Shown piece after piece: positions 16,947 to 25,552 of a DNA stretch of 50,078 nt. The stretch covers positions 1-50,078 of the forward strand of contig NZ_PVEO01000016.1 in the NCBI RefSeq assembly GCF_002973595.1, in the 5' to 3' direction. Origin of the DNA: Jejuia pallidilutea. Lineage in GTDB: Bacteria > Bacteroidota > Bacteroidia > Flavobacteriales > Flavobacteriaceae. The translations under genes were made by a program, and so were the position numbers. The stretch's first letter is position 1; every line of letters begins with the position of its first letter. Below the pieces are notes generated by a model. The model was given only the letters and a program-made list of their open reading frames with translations, searched no databases and was not told the origin of the DNA.

Positions 16947-16979
16947 TTGCGTTTTAGCTACAACATGGATATATATTTG
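16947..16979 (+). promoter_or_regulatory. Promoter for the small secreted protein gene
   Basis: TTG (16947-16949), a 22-base spacer and TATATTTG (16972-16979) fit the Bacteroidota -33/-7 arrangement. Transcription would start near 16986, which rules out start codons upstream of 17011. Confidence 0.6.
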
Positions 16980-17010
16980 GACTATTGAATTAAACGAAGT
17001 ATCCCAAATC

Positions 17011-17274
17011 ATGAAAACAAATTTTTACATCTTATTTATCTTATTACTTTCTTTCTCTGCAATAGGAGCTCAAAATGAAGTTAAGACTAATAACGTAGAA
17101 ACTAACGTTACTGTTTTTGAAGCTAATGAAGCTACAGTAATTATAGACACTGTAAAAATTAAAGAAGCTATTGCAAAAAGTAGTAGCGATATTAGAATTT
17201 TCTTAAATAGAGAAAGAAAAGTAGATAACATCAAATTAGTATTTCCTAAAATTAATAAAAGAAAGTTATCTTAA
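17011..17274 (+). CDS. Small secreted protein of unknown function
   Basis: 87 residues with signal peptide MKTNFYILFILLLSFSAIGAQ and a short polar mature part (about 67 residues) that ends in a basic tail (NKRKLS). No recognised domain. The reading frame is open further upstream, but the promoter at 16947-16979 and the signal peptide show the ATG at 17011 is used. A strong terminator follows at 17320-17349, so it is monocistronic. Confidence 0.7.
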   Translation: MKTNFYILFILLLSFSAIGAQNEVKTNNVETNVTVFEANEATVIIDTVKIKEAIAKSSSDIRIFLNRERKVDNIKLVFPKINKRKLS

Positions 17275-17319
17275 AAGCACGATTACGTATTCAAATTTAA
17301 TAATAAGGTTAAACACAAG

Positions 17320-17349
17320 AAAGACTGTCTAAAAAAGACAGTCTTTTTT
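17320..17349 (+). terminator. Rho-independent terminator
   Basis: Arms aaagactgtc (17320-17329) and gacagtcttt (17337-17346) pair perfectly, followed by a T-run to 17349. It ends the small secreted gene and insulates ruvX. Confidence 0.9.
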
Positions 17350-17361
17350 AATTTAAAGAAT

Positions 17362-17369
17362 TACTTTTG
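17362..17369 (+). promoter_or_regulatory. ruvX: -7 promoter element for ruvX
   Basis: TACTTTTG matches TAnnTTTG and lies 14 bases before the ATG at 17384, directly after the preceding terminator. Confidence 0.5.
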
Positions 17370-17383
17370 CGGAAAAGCAAAGC

Positions 17384-17794
17384 ATGGGTAGGATTTTAGC
17401 AATAGATTATGGAAAAGTAAGAACCGGAATAGCTGTAACAGATGAGCTACAAATAATAGCTTCTGGGTTAACTACTGTTGCTACAAAAGAACTAGTCGCT
17501 TTTTTAAAAGATTATCTAGAAAAAGAAAAAGTAATGCTATTTTTAGTAGGAGAGCCAAAGCAAATGGATAATACGCCATCTGAGAGTGAAGCCTTAATTG
17601 CACCTTTTTTAAAACAACTTTCGGCAGTATTTCCTAATATTCCAATACAAAGGGTAGATGAGCGTTTTACATCAAAAATGGCTTTTCAAACCATGATTGA
17701 TAGCGGGCTAAAGAAACAACAACGTAAAAACAAAGCTTTGGTAGATGAGATAAGCGCCACATTAATTCTTCAAAGTTATTTATATTCTAAATAG
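17384..17794 (+). CDS. ruvX: Putative pre-16S rRNA nuclease / Holliday junction resolvase-like (YqgF/RuvX)
   Basis: 136 residues, RNase H fold. MGRILAIDYGKVRTGIAVTD carries the first catalytic aspartate (D8 in AIDYG), VGEPKQMDNTPSE the central glutamate, and QRVDERFTS plus DEISATLIL near residue 126 the remaining acidic residues. Family length is 130-150. The E. coli homologue is needed for 16S rRNA 5'-end maturation; resolvase activity is older annotation. It precedes def by 70 bases in the same orientation, the usual pairing in Flavobacteriaceae, with a separate -7 element for def. Confidence 0.93.
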   Translation: MGRILAIDYGKVRTGIAVTDELQIIASGLTTVATKELVAFLKDYLEKEKVMLFLVGEPKQMDNTPSESEALIAPFLKQLSAVFPNIPIQRVDERFTSKMAFQTMIDSGLKKQQRKNKALVDEISATLILQSYLYSK

Positions 17795-17833
17795 ATTTTT
17801 TTCTCAAACTACTATTTTACCATAGAAGAGTCG

Positions 17834-17841
17834 TATTTTTG
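17834..17841 (+). promoter_or_regulatory. def: -7 promoter element for def
   Basis: TATTTTTG, full TAnnTTTG, 23 bases before the ATG at 17865. Confidence 0.5.
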
Positions 17842-17864
17842 CAAAAATAATTTAATCCTAATCT

Positions 17865-18455
17865 ATGATTTTACCAATTGTAGCCTATGGCGACCCTGTT
17901 CTAAAAAAGGAAGGAACGGAAATATCTAAAGACTACCCTAATTTAAACGAACTAATAGAAAACATGTTCGAAACCATGTATAATGCTATGGGAGTAGGTT
18001 TGGCTGCACCGCAAATAGGTCTGCCAATTCGCTTGTTCTTAGTAGATACGTCACCTTTTGCCGAAGACGAAGACCTAGCAGATGGAGAAGGGGACGCTTT
18101 AAAAGATTTTAAACGGGTATTTATAAATGCCACTATTTTAGAAGAAGAAGGCGATGAATGGGCATTTAACGAAGGCTGTTTAAGCATACCAGATGTTAGG
18201 GAAGATGTGTTTAGGCAACCAAAAATTACCATTGAATATTTTGATGAGAATTTTAAAAAACATACGGAGTCTTACAGTGGATTAATTGCGCGGGTAATTC
18301 AGCATGAATACGATCATATAGAAGGTGTTTTGTTTACTGATAAATTGTCGAGCTTTAAAAAACGATTGATAAAAGGAAAGCTTTTAAACATATCTAAAGG
18401 GAAGATTAATGTAGATTACAAAATGCGTTTTCCTAACCAAAAAAAGAAGCGATAA
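17865..18455 (+). CDS. def: Peptide deformylase
   Basis: 196 residues. Removes the formyl group from nascent proteins. All three signature motifs are present: GVGLAAPQIG from G43, EGCLSIP with the metal ligand C105, and QHEYDHIEG with ligands H147 and H151 and catalytic E148. An acidic insertion (DEDLADGEGDALKDF, near 67-81) between motifs 1 and 2 is typical of Bacteroidota deformylases. Followed 56 bases later by the DUF5606 gene, an arrangement common in the family. Confidence 0.97.
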   Translation: MILPIVAYGDPVLKKEGTEISKDYPNLNELIENMFETMYNAMGVGLAAPQIGLPIRLFLVDTSPFAEDEDLADGEGDALKDFKRVFINATILEEEGDEWAFNEGCLSIPDVREDVFRQPKITIEYFDENFKKHTESYSGLIARVIQHEYDHIEGVLFTDKLSSFKKRLIKGKLLNISKGKINVDYKMRFPNQKKKR

Positions 18456-18457
18456 TT

Positions 18458-18488
18458 TTTGCTATACATTTTAAAAATATGATATTTG
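18458..18488 (+). promoter_or_regulatory. Promoter for the DUF5606 gene
   Basis: TTTG (18458-18461), exactly 19 bases, then GATATTTG (18481-18488), one mismatch from TAnnTTTG. The spacing is the Bacteroidota optimum. It begins just after the def stop. Confidence 0.55.
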
Positions 18489-18511
18489 CGCCTCTCTAAA
18501 AAAAATTATTT

Positions 18512-18940
18512 ATGGGCTTAGAAAAAGTTTTAGCCATTTCTGGAAAACCAGGACTTTATAAATTAGTAACACAAACCCGTGGCGGTTTTGTAGCAGAATC
18601 TTTAATGGATGGTAAACGCTTATCTATTAGCTTACAAAATAATGTTAGCGTGTTAAGCGAAATAGCTATTTATACATTAACAGAAGAAGTGCCTTTATAT
18701 AAGGTACTCGCAAAAATTAAAGAGAAAGAAAATAGCCAGCCCTCTAGTGTTGGCCCTAAAGATGGCAAAGACAAACTTGAGGAGTATTTCTTTGATGTTT
18801 TGCCAGATTATGATGAAGATAGGGTATATGCCAGCGATATAAAAAAGGTATTGCAATGGTATAATCTTCTGCAAAAACACGATATGCTAGATTTACTTGA
18901 TGAGGAAGATAAAGCACCAGCAAGTGAAGAAGAAGAATAA
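18512..18940 (+). CDS. DUF5606-family protein
   Basis: 142 residues. The N-terminal part (MGLEKVLAISGKPGLYKLVTQ...GGFVAESLMDGKRL) matches DUF5606, a small conserved Bacteroidota domain of unknown role that looks like a nucleic-acid- or protein-binding beta fold. The C-terminal third is acidic and helical and ends in a run of glutamates. No signal peptide, so cytoplasmic. It follows def and is ended by a strong terminator at 18945-18972. Confidence 0.82.
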   Translation: MGLEKVLAISGKPGLYKLVTQTRGGFVAESLMDGKRLSISLQNNVSVLSEIAIYTLTEEVPLYKVLAKIKEKENSQPSSVGPKDGKDKLEEYFFDVLPDYDEDRVYASDIKKVLQWYNLLQKHDMLDLLDEEDKAPASEEEE

Positions 18941-18944
18941 AACA

Positions 18945-18972
18945 AAAACCTCCTAATTTGGAGGTTTTTTTT
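18945..18972 (+). terminator. Rho-independent terminator after the DUF5606 gene
   Basis: Arms aaaacctcc (18945-18953) and ggaggtttt (18960-18968) followed by a T-run to 18972. Confidence 0.9.
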
Positions 18973-19229
18973 ATTGGTTTGCTTAAGTGTTTATTTTCAC
19001 AATATCACAAATAGAACAATTGGGAGTTTTGCTGCCCTAACCCCAATAACATTGAAACATATTTCAAGAAAGCTTATTAAACCATATAAAGTCTACTGTT
19101 ATGTTTATTAACATAATTTTGTTGATTCGAGTAAATTTTACAATTAAAATGAGTAAAAATTAATATCGAGAACTTACATAGTAAAATTATTTTAATTCAA
19201 AATGTAAAACGGCTCAACGTTACATTGTG

Positions 19230-21200
19230 TTAATACAACTCTTTAATTTTACTAAGTTTGGTTTTCCAAAGCTTTAGTTCTTTTTTGTGTTTGTCTATAT
19301 TGTCGTTAACCTCCTTAACTAAAGGATTATCATCATCAACGTTTGTAAAAAACTGTAAATTATTTTCTAATTGATTGATTTGACTCTTAACTTCATCAAT
19401 TTTCTTTCTAATAAATGAGCGTTCGTTATCTAAACTACGGTTGTTGTCATCGTTACTGTTCAATGTTTCAAGTTTTGTTTCAAACTTTATCATTTCAGCT
19501 TCATTTTTATCAATTTTAAGTTTAGAAAATAAAGCATCTACAGTTTTATTAAATTTACCTTCAATAAAACGTTTGTCGTTAGGTACTCTTCCTAGGTTTT
19601 TCCAAGTGTTTACATGAGCTTTTATTTTTTCTAGATCTTTGTTCTTGTCATCAGAAAACTCTATGTTTTTTAGCGTATCTAAAAGCTCCTGCTTCTTTTT
19701 AAAAGCCTCAATAAACTCTTTATTGGCTTCGTTGCGTTTGGCATGTAATCTATCAAAATAAAAATTACAGGCCGTTTTAAATTGTTTCCAAATTTTATCG
19801 CTGTCTTTTCTTGGAACATGACCGATTTTTTTCCAATCACTTTGAATTTTTTTCATCAAAGGGGTAGTGGCATCAAAATCTTCACTGTCTTTATTGTCCT
19901 CCGCAATTTTTACAAGCTCTCTTTTTTTCTGAAGATTATCGTATTGTTCTTTTTTAAGTTCTTTATAGAATGCATTTTTCTTTCTGTTAAAGTTTCTAAC
20001 AGCCTCCTTAAATTTAGCCCATGTCGCTTCGTTTACTTTAATAGGAACTTTACCTGCATTAAAAAAGTTTTCGCGTAAAGCTTCAATCTCTTTTATTTTT
20101 TTTTGCCACAAGCCATGAGAGTTTGTTTTTTCTGATGCTATGGCCTCAATAGTTGCAATTATTTCCTCTTTTTTCTCTAAGTTTTTCTCGTAAATTTTAT
20201 CAATTTCCTTGAAGTAGAGTTGTTTTTTCTCGTTTATTGCTTTTGTTGCTGCTTTAAAGCGTTCCCAAATTGCTTCACGATGTTCTTTGTCTACCGGTCC
20301 TAGTTCTTCCTTCCACATTTTGTGCAACTCCTGTAACTCTCTAAATGCACGCATAGCATCGTCATCTTTTGCTAATTCTTCGGCACGCTCAATTATCATG
20401 AGCTTTTTTTCTAGATTGTGTTTAAAGTCTAGATCGCGCAAATCTCTATTTAAATGTAAAAAGTCGTAAAATATTTCTACATGATGATGATAACTGTTCC
20501 ATGCATTATTGTACTTGTCTCTTGGAATGGGGCCAGTGTTTCTCCAGCGTTCCTGGAGTTCCTTAAAATGCTTGTAAGTAGTATTTATATTTTCTTCTAC
20601 ATTAATTAAGCCTTTTAGCTCCTCTATAATCTCTAGCTTTTTTTGAAGGTTAGATTTTAGGTTTTGCTCAATATTTTTGTAGTGTTCGTTTAGTTTGCTG
20701 CGGTATTCTTTGTAGGCCGTTTTAAATCTTTTTTGGACTGGGCTAGAATAATAGAAATCTATTTCATTACCGCCATCGTTAATAAAATCTGCTTTTTTTT
20801 CATCGACCAATGCGTGGAACTTTGAGTTAAACTCACTTTTTATAGCATCTACATGACTTCTAATGGCTTGTACTTTTTCACTTTTTAAAAGTTTTTCAAG
20901 CTCAATAGCAAGTGCCTCTAAAGACATTTTATCGTATTCCTTAAACGCTATGGTATGGCGTTCTTTATTGCCCTCGTCTTCGGCATCTTCTGCATTAGAT
21001 TCTTCTATTTCGTTAATACCGTCGTCCTCTTGGGTTTCAGAAACTTTTTTTTCTGTTGTATCACGCTCTTCTTCTGGTGCATTATTATGAGTGCTATCGT
21101 CTTGTGGTACAGTATTTTCTATAGGCGTGTTCTTGGTTTCAGAAACTTCTATCTTTTCGTTTTTTCCATCTGCGTGTTGCAGGTTATCTGGCTCAGACAT
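19230..21200 (-). CDS. DUF349 repeat protein
   Basis: 656 residues, cytoplasmic, strongly helical and charged. An acidic low-complexity N-terminus (about 1-85, many E, D, N and T) precedes at least five DUF349 repeats, each with a W-K/R-x2-G-x-V/I-P/D turn followed by W-x2-F helices: near residues 215-250 (RWRNTGPIPRDK), 290-325 (ELGPVDKEHREAIWERF), 370-405 (AGKVPIKVNEATWAKF), 450-485 (DWKKIGHVPRKDSDKIWKQF) and 525-560 (TWKNLGRVPNDK). The C-terminus is a coiled coil. Function in Bacteroidota is unknown. Monocistronic on the minus strand. Confidence 0.9.
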   Translation of the reverse strand: MSEPDNLQHADGKNEKIEVSETKNTPIENTVPQDDSTHNNAPEEERDTTEKKVSETQEDDGINEIEESNAEDAEDEGNKERHTIAFKEYDKMSLEALAIELEKLLKSEKVQAIRSHVDAIKSEFNSKFHALVDEKKADFINDGGNEIDFYYSSPVQKRFKTAYKEYRSKLNEHYKNIEQNLKSNLQKKLEIIEELKGLINVEENINTTYKHFKELQERWRNTGPIPRDKYNNAWNSYHHHVEIFYDFLHLNRDLRDLDFKHNLEKKLMIIERAEELAKDDDAMRAFRELQELHKMWKEELGPVDKEHREAIWERFKAATKAINEKKQLYFKEIDKIYEKNLEKKEEIIATIEAIASEKTNSHGLWQKKIKEIEALRENFFNAGKVPIKVNEATWAKFKEAVRNFNRKKNAFYKELKKEQYDNLQKKRELVKIAEDNKDSEDFDATTPLMKKIQSDWKKIGHVPRKDSDKIWKQFKTACNFYFDRLHAKRNEANKEFIEAFKKKQELLDTLKNIEFSDDKNKDLEKIKAHVNTWKNLGRVPNDKRFIEGKFNKTVDALFSKLKIDKNEAEMIKFETKLETLNSNDDNNRSLDNERSFIRKKIDEVKSQINQLENNLQFFTNVDDDNPLVKEVNDNIDKHKKELKLWKTKLSKIKELY

Positions 21201-21296
21201 TTTAGTAAATGTTTAGGGTTCGTATTGTTTTTGTTTAAAGATACTAACAACTAAAGTATTTACAAAAAAGGAAAGGTATTTTAATGTTTAAATTGA

Positions 21297-22040
21297 TTAT
21301 TTTGAAAGATTCCATATGGCCCAAGCCTTTTCTGCTTGTAGCTTAAGCATATGTAGCCCATTAATTGTAGTTGCGCCTTTCTGCTTCCCTAAATTTAAAA
21401 ATTTTGTTTCTTCAGGATTGTAAATTAAATCGAAAAGAATGTGTTTTTTGGTAATACCACCATATGGAATATTGGGGCATTCTTCAATATTTGGATAAGT
21501 GCCCAAAGGCGAACAGTTTACTATAATTTGGTATTTAGAAATAATGGTTTCGTTTAAATCCTTATAAGTATATTTAACTTTGTTAGAAGCAGTTCTGGAC
21601 ACGTAATGACAGGTAATGCCCTTTTCTTTTAACGTATACATAACAGCTTTACTAGCACCGCCTGTACCAAGAATTAATGCTTTTTTGTGATGTTTTTTTA
21701 AGAATGGTTTTAATGAATTTATAAAGCCATAACAATCGGTATTGTACCCTACAAGTTTACCTTTTTTTGTAACTTTAATGGTATTAACTGCTCCTATGGC
21801 TTTTGCCTTTTTGTTTATTTTATCTAAAAAGGGCATAACTTCTTCTTTATAAGGAATTGTAACGTTTAACCCTTTTAAACCATTAGTGTTTTTAACAATT
21901 TCTGGGAATAGGGAAATGTCTTCAATATCAAAATTTTCGTAGGTAATACCTGTTATATTTTCCTTTTCAAACTTATTTTTAAAATAATTTCTAGAGAATG
22001 AATAAGATATGTTTTTACCTAAAAGTCCTAATTTAAGCAT
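21297..22040 (-). CDS. aroE: Shikimate dehydrogenase
   Basis: 247 residues. Reduces 3-dehydroshikimate with NADPH in aromatic amino-acid synthesis. Shikimate-binding SYSFSRNYF (13-20), catalytic K65 in NVTIPYKEEV, GAVNT (83-87), D102 in NTDCYGF, and the NADP loop LGTGGAS (124-130) are present, with the C-terminal LQAEKAWAIW. The ATG at 22040 gives the canonical MLKLGLLGKN start and overlaps the DUF368 gene by eight bases; an ATG seven codons upstream (22061) is possible. Last gene of a three-gene operon with the two DUF368 genes. Confidence 0.94.
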   Translation of the reverse strand: MLKLGLLGKNISYSFSRNYFKNKFEKENITGITYENFDIEDISLFPEIVKNTNGLKGLNVTIPYKEEVMPFLDKINKKAKAIGAVNTIKVTKKGKLVGYNTDCYGFINSLKPFLKKHHKKALILGTGGASKAVMYTLKEKGITCHYVSRTASNKVKYTYKDLNETIISKYQIIVNCSPLGTYPNIEECPNIPYGGITKKHILFDLIYNPEETKFLNLGKQKGATTINGLHMLKLQAEKAWAIWNLSK

Positions 22041-23049
22041 GTCTTTTTTGTTTTTGACCATAAATTTCTAGTCCTATAACTATAGCTAGCCCTAAAATTA
22101 TAAAGCCAATAGCATAGTAGGTTTCTGTTGATAATTCTGGGATATAACGTTTATAGTTTTCAATAATTTTTTCACCTCTAGAATCTAGCATAAACTCGCC
22201 ATTATTCAAATGCTTGTAAATTGTTTTTTTCCAAGGCCATACTACACCTAACGATCCAATTATAAATCCTATTATAGAAGCGGTTGTAATGCTTTTATAG
22301 TGTTTTAATATATAGCTTAATACATGCGAAAATGTTACAAGTCCAGTAACTGAGCCTAACGTAAATACGGCTAAGACTTGCAGCATTCTTAAACGTGTTT
22401 CGTTGTAAATAAAATTAAAATTTCCGCTAAAAACATCAGATATTGTATCGTAAAGTGCATTTACGGAATCTACTAGTAATAGCACATAATTACCTAGTAG
22501 AATTAAAATAAATGATCCTGAAAAGCCAGGTAATGTCATTCCAGAAACGCTAATAATACCACAAAAAAATACAAATAATAAATTATCATTTTCTTTTGCT
22601 GGACTTAAAAAGCTAATGCCTAAACCAAGGCAAATACCTAGAATTAAAGATAAAATGGTGTTTCTATTCCAATCGTTGAAATCTTTGTTAATGTAGTAAA
22701 TAGAGCCAATAATCATTCCAAAAAACACACTCCACACGTACAATTCATAGTGAAGAATAAGGTAGTCTAAAATTTTAGAAATGCTAAAATAACTAATTAT
22801 CATTCCTGAGAACAAAAGTCCTAAAAACCTACCGTTTATGTAATTGTAAAAGCTTTTAAACCTCCCGTTTATAAGGAGTTTAAATGCTTTTCCGTTTACT
22901 TTTTTTAGGGAATAAATAAATTCCTCATAGAAGCCTGCCACAAAAGCTACTACACCACCAGAAACACCAGGCACTTTATTGGCGGCACCCATACCTAACC
23001 CTTTTAGTACTAAAAAAATTTTATCGCTAAAGCTTCTGGTACTTTCCAT
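22033..23049 (-). CDS. DUF368 membrane protein (PopT-type undecaprenyl-phosphate translocase family), copy 2
   Basis: 338 residues with about nine membrane helices. The N-terminal GLGMGAANKVPGVSGGVVAF and the internal SGMTLPGFSGSFILILLGNY are the two related re-entrant motifs of DUF368; members have been shown in other bacteria to return undecaprenyl phosphate to the cytoplasmic face. The motif reads ANKVPGVSGG where most members have ADAVPGVSGG. Its start overlaps the stop of the upstream DUF368 gene as TAATG, so the two are translationally coupled. Role in lipid-carrier recycling for peptidoglycan/LPS is by family. Confidence 0.88.
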   Translation of the reverse strand: MESTRSFSDKIFLVLKGLGMGAANKVPGVSGGVVAFVAGFYEEFIYSLKKVNGKAFKLLINGRFKSFYNYINGRFLGLLFSGMIISYFSISKILDYLILHYELYVWSVFFGMIIGSIYYINKDFNDWNRNTILSLILGICLGLGISFLSPAKENDNLLFVFFCGIISVSGMTLPGFSGSFILILLGNYVLLLVDSVNALYDTISDVFSGNFNFIYNETRLRMLQVLAVFTLGSVTGLVTFSHVLSYILKHYKSITTASIIGFIIGSLGVVWPWKKTIYKHLNNGEFMLDSRGEKIIENYKRYIPELSTETYYAIGFIILGLAIVIGLEIYGQKQKRHA

Positions 23050-23969
23050 TATTGTTTTTTAGAGCCTAATCTTTCTAGAATAAAAATAGTTAAAAAACCT
23101 AAAACCATTAATAAAATAGCTGTTGTAAGTTGGCTGTCGCCATTAAAATAAAAAGGCGATACGCTTTTTTGTAAAAGTGGTGTTTCTATACCTTTAGAAT
23201 TTTTATACCAAGATATAGTTTCTTTCCAAGGCCATACTTTATTTAAAGATCCAAAAATAAATCCTGTTAATAAAGCTAGTGTTATATTATGATAGTGCTT
23301 AAACAGCCATTTTAAAACATGGCTAAAGCTTAACAAACCAAATACAGCACCACAGGCGAATAACACTATTTTTTTTAGATCTATATCGTGAATAGCATCA
23401 CTTAAGGTTTTATAAGCACCAAGAATTATTAATATAAAAGAACCAGAAATACCAGGAAGTATCATAGCGCAAATTGCTATGGCACCAGCAATAAATAAGA
23501 AATAAGGACTTTCGCTATTTTCCATTGATGGTAGCGTAGAAATATAATATGCAATTACAGTACCTGCTGCTAAGGCTATAATTGTGCTTAAACTCCATTT
23601 AGTAATTTGTTTGCCTACAAAATATATACTGGCAATGATTAGCCCAAAGAAAAAAGACCAAATAAGTACAGGGTGATACTCTAACAAGTATTTAGCTAAT
23701 TTCATAAAAGACACAAAACTTATTACTATACCAGCTAATAGTGCAACAATAAAATTGCCATTTAAATCTTTCCAAAATTGTTTAACACCATTTTTAAATA
23801 ACGTTTTAAAAAGAGATAAATTAATATTACTTATCGTAGAAATTAATTCTTCGTAAATACCAGAAATAAATGCTATGGTTCCTCCTGAAACGCCAGGAAC
23901 AGCGTCTGCAGCCCCCATGGCTACACCTTTTAAGGAAATAATTAAATAATCGATTAATCGTCTTTGCAT
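23049..23969 (-). CDS. DUF368 membrane protein (PopT-type undecaprenyl-phosphate translocase family), copy 1
   Basis: 306 residues, about eight to nine membrane helices. Canonical DUF368 motifs: GVAMGAADAVPGVSGGTIAF near the N-terminus and CAMILPGISGSFILIILGAY in the middle, related to each other as expected for an inverted duplicate fold. It is the first gene of the operon; a TACCTTTG -7 element lies 20 bases upstream. The second copy starts within its stop codon. Both share WPWKET/K near 260 and the SHVL segment, so they are clear paralogues that may form a heteromer or have separate substrates. Confidence 0.9.
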   Translation of the reverse strand: MQRRLIDYLIISLKGVAMGAADAVPGVSGGTIAFISGIYEELISTISNINLSLFKTLFKNGVKQFWKDLNGNFIVALLAGIVISFVSFMKLAKYLLEYHPVLIWSFFFGLIIASIYFVGKQITKWSLSTIIALAAGTVIAYYISTLPSMENSESPYFLFIAGAIAICAMILPGISGSFILIILGAYKTLSDAIHDIDLKKIVLFACGAVFGLLSFSHVLKWLFKHYHNITLALLTGFIFGSLNKVWPWKETISWYKNSKGIETPLLQKSVSPFYFNGDSQLTTAILLMVLGFLTIFILERLGSKKQ

Positions 23970-23988
23970 GCCGTGATTTTAGAAACAT

Positions 23989-23996
23989 CAAAGGTA
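23989..23996 (-). promoter_or_regulatory. -7 promoter element for the DUF368-DUF368-aroE operon
   Basis: Reads TACCTTTG on the minus strand, a full TAnnTTTG, 19 bases before the start codon at 23969. No -33 match seen. Confidence 0.45.
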
Positions 23997-24012
23997 GATA
24001 ATTTGAAGTAAA

Positions 24013-25401
24013 TTAAGGCTTTGAATTTAACAGGCTTTTAACTTGTGAGTTTTTTAGCAATGCAGGGAATAGCTCATCTATAATAAAGCTAAATTCGTTA
24101 TTGTTTTTTAAACCGTTCTTTAAATGAAATAAACCCTTTTCCTGTTCGTGTAAGGTAAAAAATAAACCTGCTAAGCGGTAATGTATTTCGGCATTTTCTG
24201 GGTGAAACTCAAGTGCTTCCTCAAAATTTATAATAGCGGCTTGTGGTTCTCCAAGTCTTAATAATAAATCGCCTCTTGTAATCCAAGTATCAATTTCAAA
24301 GTTACCAAGATCTAAGGTTTTTTTATAACCACGTTCTGCTTCTTCAAATAAATTGAGACGATGGTTTATTTGTGCATAAAGCTTCCAATAGATAACATTT
24401 TCAGAATCTATATTAATGGCTTTATTAATGTAGTAAAGGGCTTTTTGATAATTTTTGTTTTTCTTAAAAAATTTGGTAATAGCAATCCAGCCTTTGTCTA
24501 ATAAGGGGTCTTCGTGAACGGTTTTGTAGTAATATTGAATTGCTAAATCCTTCTGTCCTAATTTTTCGTAGCAACTACCAATTCTTAAGAGCGCGAAAGA
24601 AGTGGGGTCGTCTAGTTTTAAAGTTATATTATAGCTTTCAATAGCTTCTATATAATTTCTTTGTTTTTCTAAAACTTTGCCACGCTCTAAATAGGCACCT
24701 ACAAATGTATCGTCTGAAATTATTGCGAAATCAAATGCTGCTAATGCCTTTTTATGTTTTTTTAGTGTTAAATATTGCTTGCCTAATTGATGCCATGCTA
24801 CTTCGCAGTATGGATTTTTATCTAAAAATATATTTAAATATTCTATGGCTTCATTATGTTGCTCTAGATAGTCAAAACAATAAATAATATTATATAGCGC
24901 AGAATAATCATCTATATCTGCCTCAAGGCATTTCATAAAAAAAGTTTTAGCTTCTTCAAAAGCATCTAAAAACAAATATTCCATCCCAATTAGCGAATAG
25001 ATGTCTACTGTATCATCGGTTAAATCGAGTGCATGTTTAAGAACTTCAATTGCTTTTTTGTGGTTATCTTGTTTAGATAAAATATTGGCTTTTTGTATAA
25101 AAATTTCTTCGTTGTGGGGCTCTAATTGGTAAAGTTCATTTAATAACTTATCGGCCTCTTTTAGGTTGTTTTCAAAAACAAAAACTTCAACTTTAAAAAG
25201 TCTTAGATTAATAGATGTAGGGTGTTGTGCTAATCCTAGTTTTATTGCTTTTTTTGCTAAAGCTATTTTTCCTTGGTTTAGATAGTGATGAATGATGTTT
25301 TCAAACTCTTCAGAATCAAAAAACAAAACATGGTTTGTTTTTAACATCGATTCAAACTTAGTAAGAGGTAAATTGTTGTTGTCGCTTTGACTAAACTCCA
25401 T
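24013..25401 (-). CDS. Tetratricopeptide-repeat protein
   Basis: 462 residues, no signal peptide, so cytoplasmic. About ten to eleven TPR-like 34-residue repeats can be seen, with the usual W/L-x2-LG-x2-Y and A-x2-x-F/Y-x2-A-L-x-x-x-P spacing (for example NPYCEVAWHQLGKQYLTLKK and FHPENAEIHYRLAGLFFTLH). TPRs scaffold protein-protein contacts; no catalytic domain is attached. The ATG at 25401 is preferred over a GTG two codons upstream. It lies upstream of the DUF368 operon, 43 bases before that gene's start, so read-through is possible. Confidence 0.88.
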   Translation of the reverse strand: MEFSQSDNNNLPLTKFESMLKTNHVLFFDSEEFENIIHHYLNQGKIALAKKAIKLGLAQHPTSINLRLFKVEVFVFENNLKEADKLLNELYQLEPHNEEIFIQKANILSKQDNHKKAIEVLKHALDLTDDTVDIYSLIGMEYLFLDAFEEAKTFFMKCLEADIDDYSALYNIIYCFDYLEQHNEAIEYLNIFLDKNPYCEVAWHQLGKQYLTLKKHKKALAAFDFAIISDDTFVGAYLERGKVLEKQRNYIEAIESYNITLKLDDPTSFALLRIGSCYEKLGQKDLAIQYYYKTVHEDPLLDKGWIAITKFFKKNKNYQKALYYINKAINIDSENVIYWKLYAQINHRLNLFEEAERGYKKTLDLGNFEIDTWITRGDLLLRLGEPQAAIINFEEALEFHPENAEIHYRLAGLFFTLHEQEKGLFHLKNGLKNNNEFSFIIDELFPALLKNSQVKSLLNSKP

Positions 25402-25552
25402 AAACACGTTTGTGTGTACTGTTCAACTGAGATAAAAATAATGTTCTAATGTAGGTTTTCTGTGAGTTTACAATAAATGTTTTTAACAAAGTAATGAACA
25501 GGTTAGTATAATTTGTATGATAATTTTGTGTTGTAATCTAAAAATCAATGGC

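Noticed and set aside
16891-17010. Forty-codon N-terminal extension of the small secreted protein
   Set aside because: The -7 element TATATTTG at 16972-16979 lies inside it, and the downstream ATG gives a clean signal peptide.
20955-21254. Antisense open frames over the DUF349 gene and over other long genes
   Set aside because: Opposite-strand frames created by biased codon use of the real gene; no domain, signal or promoter.
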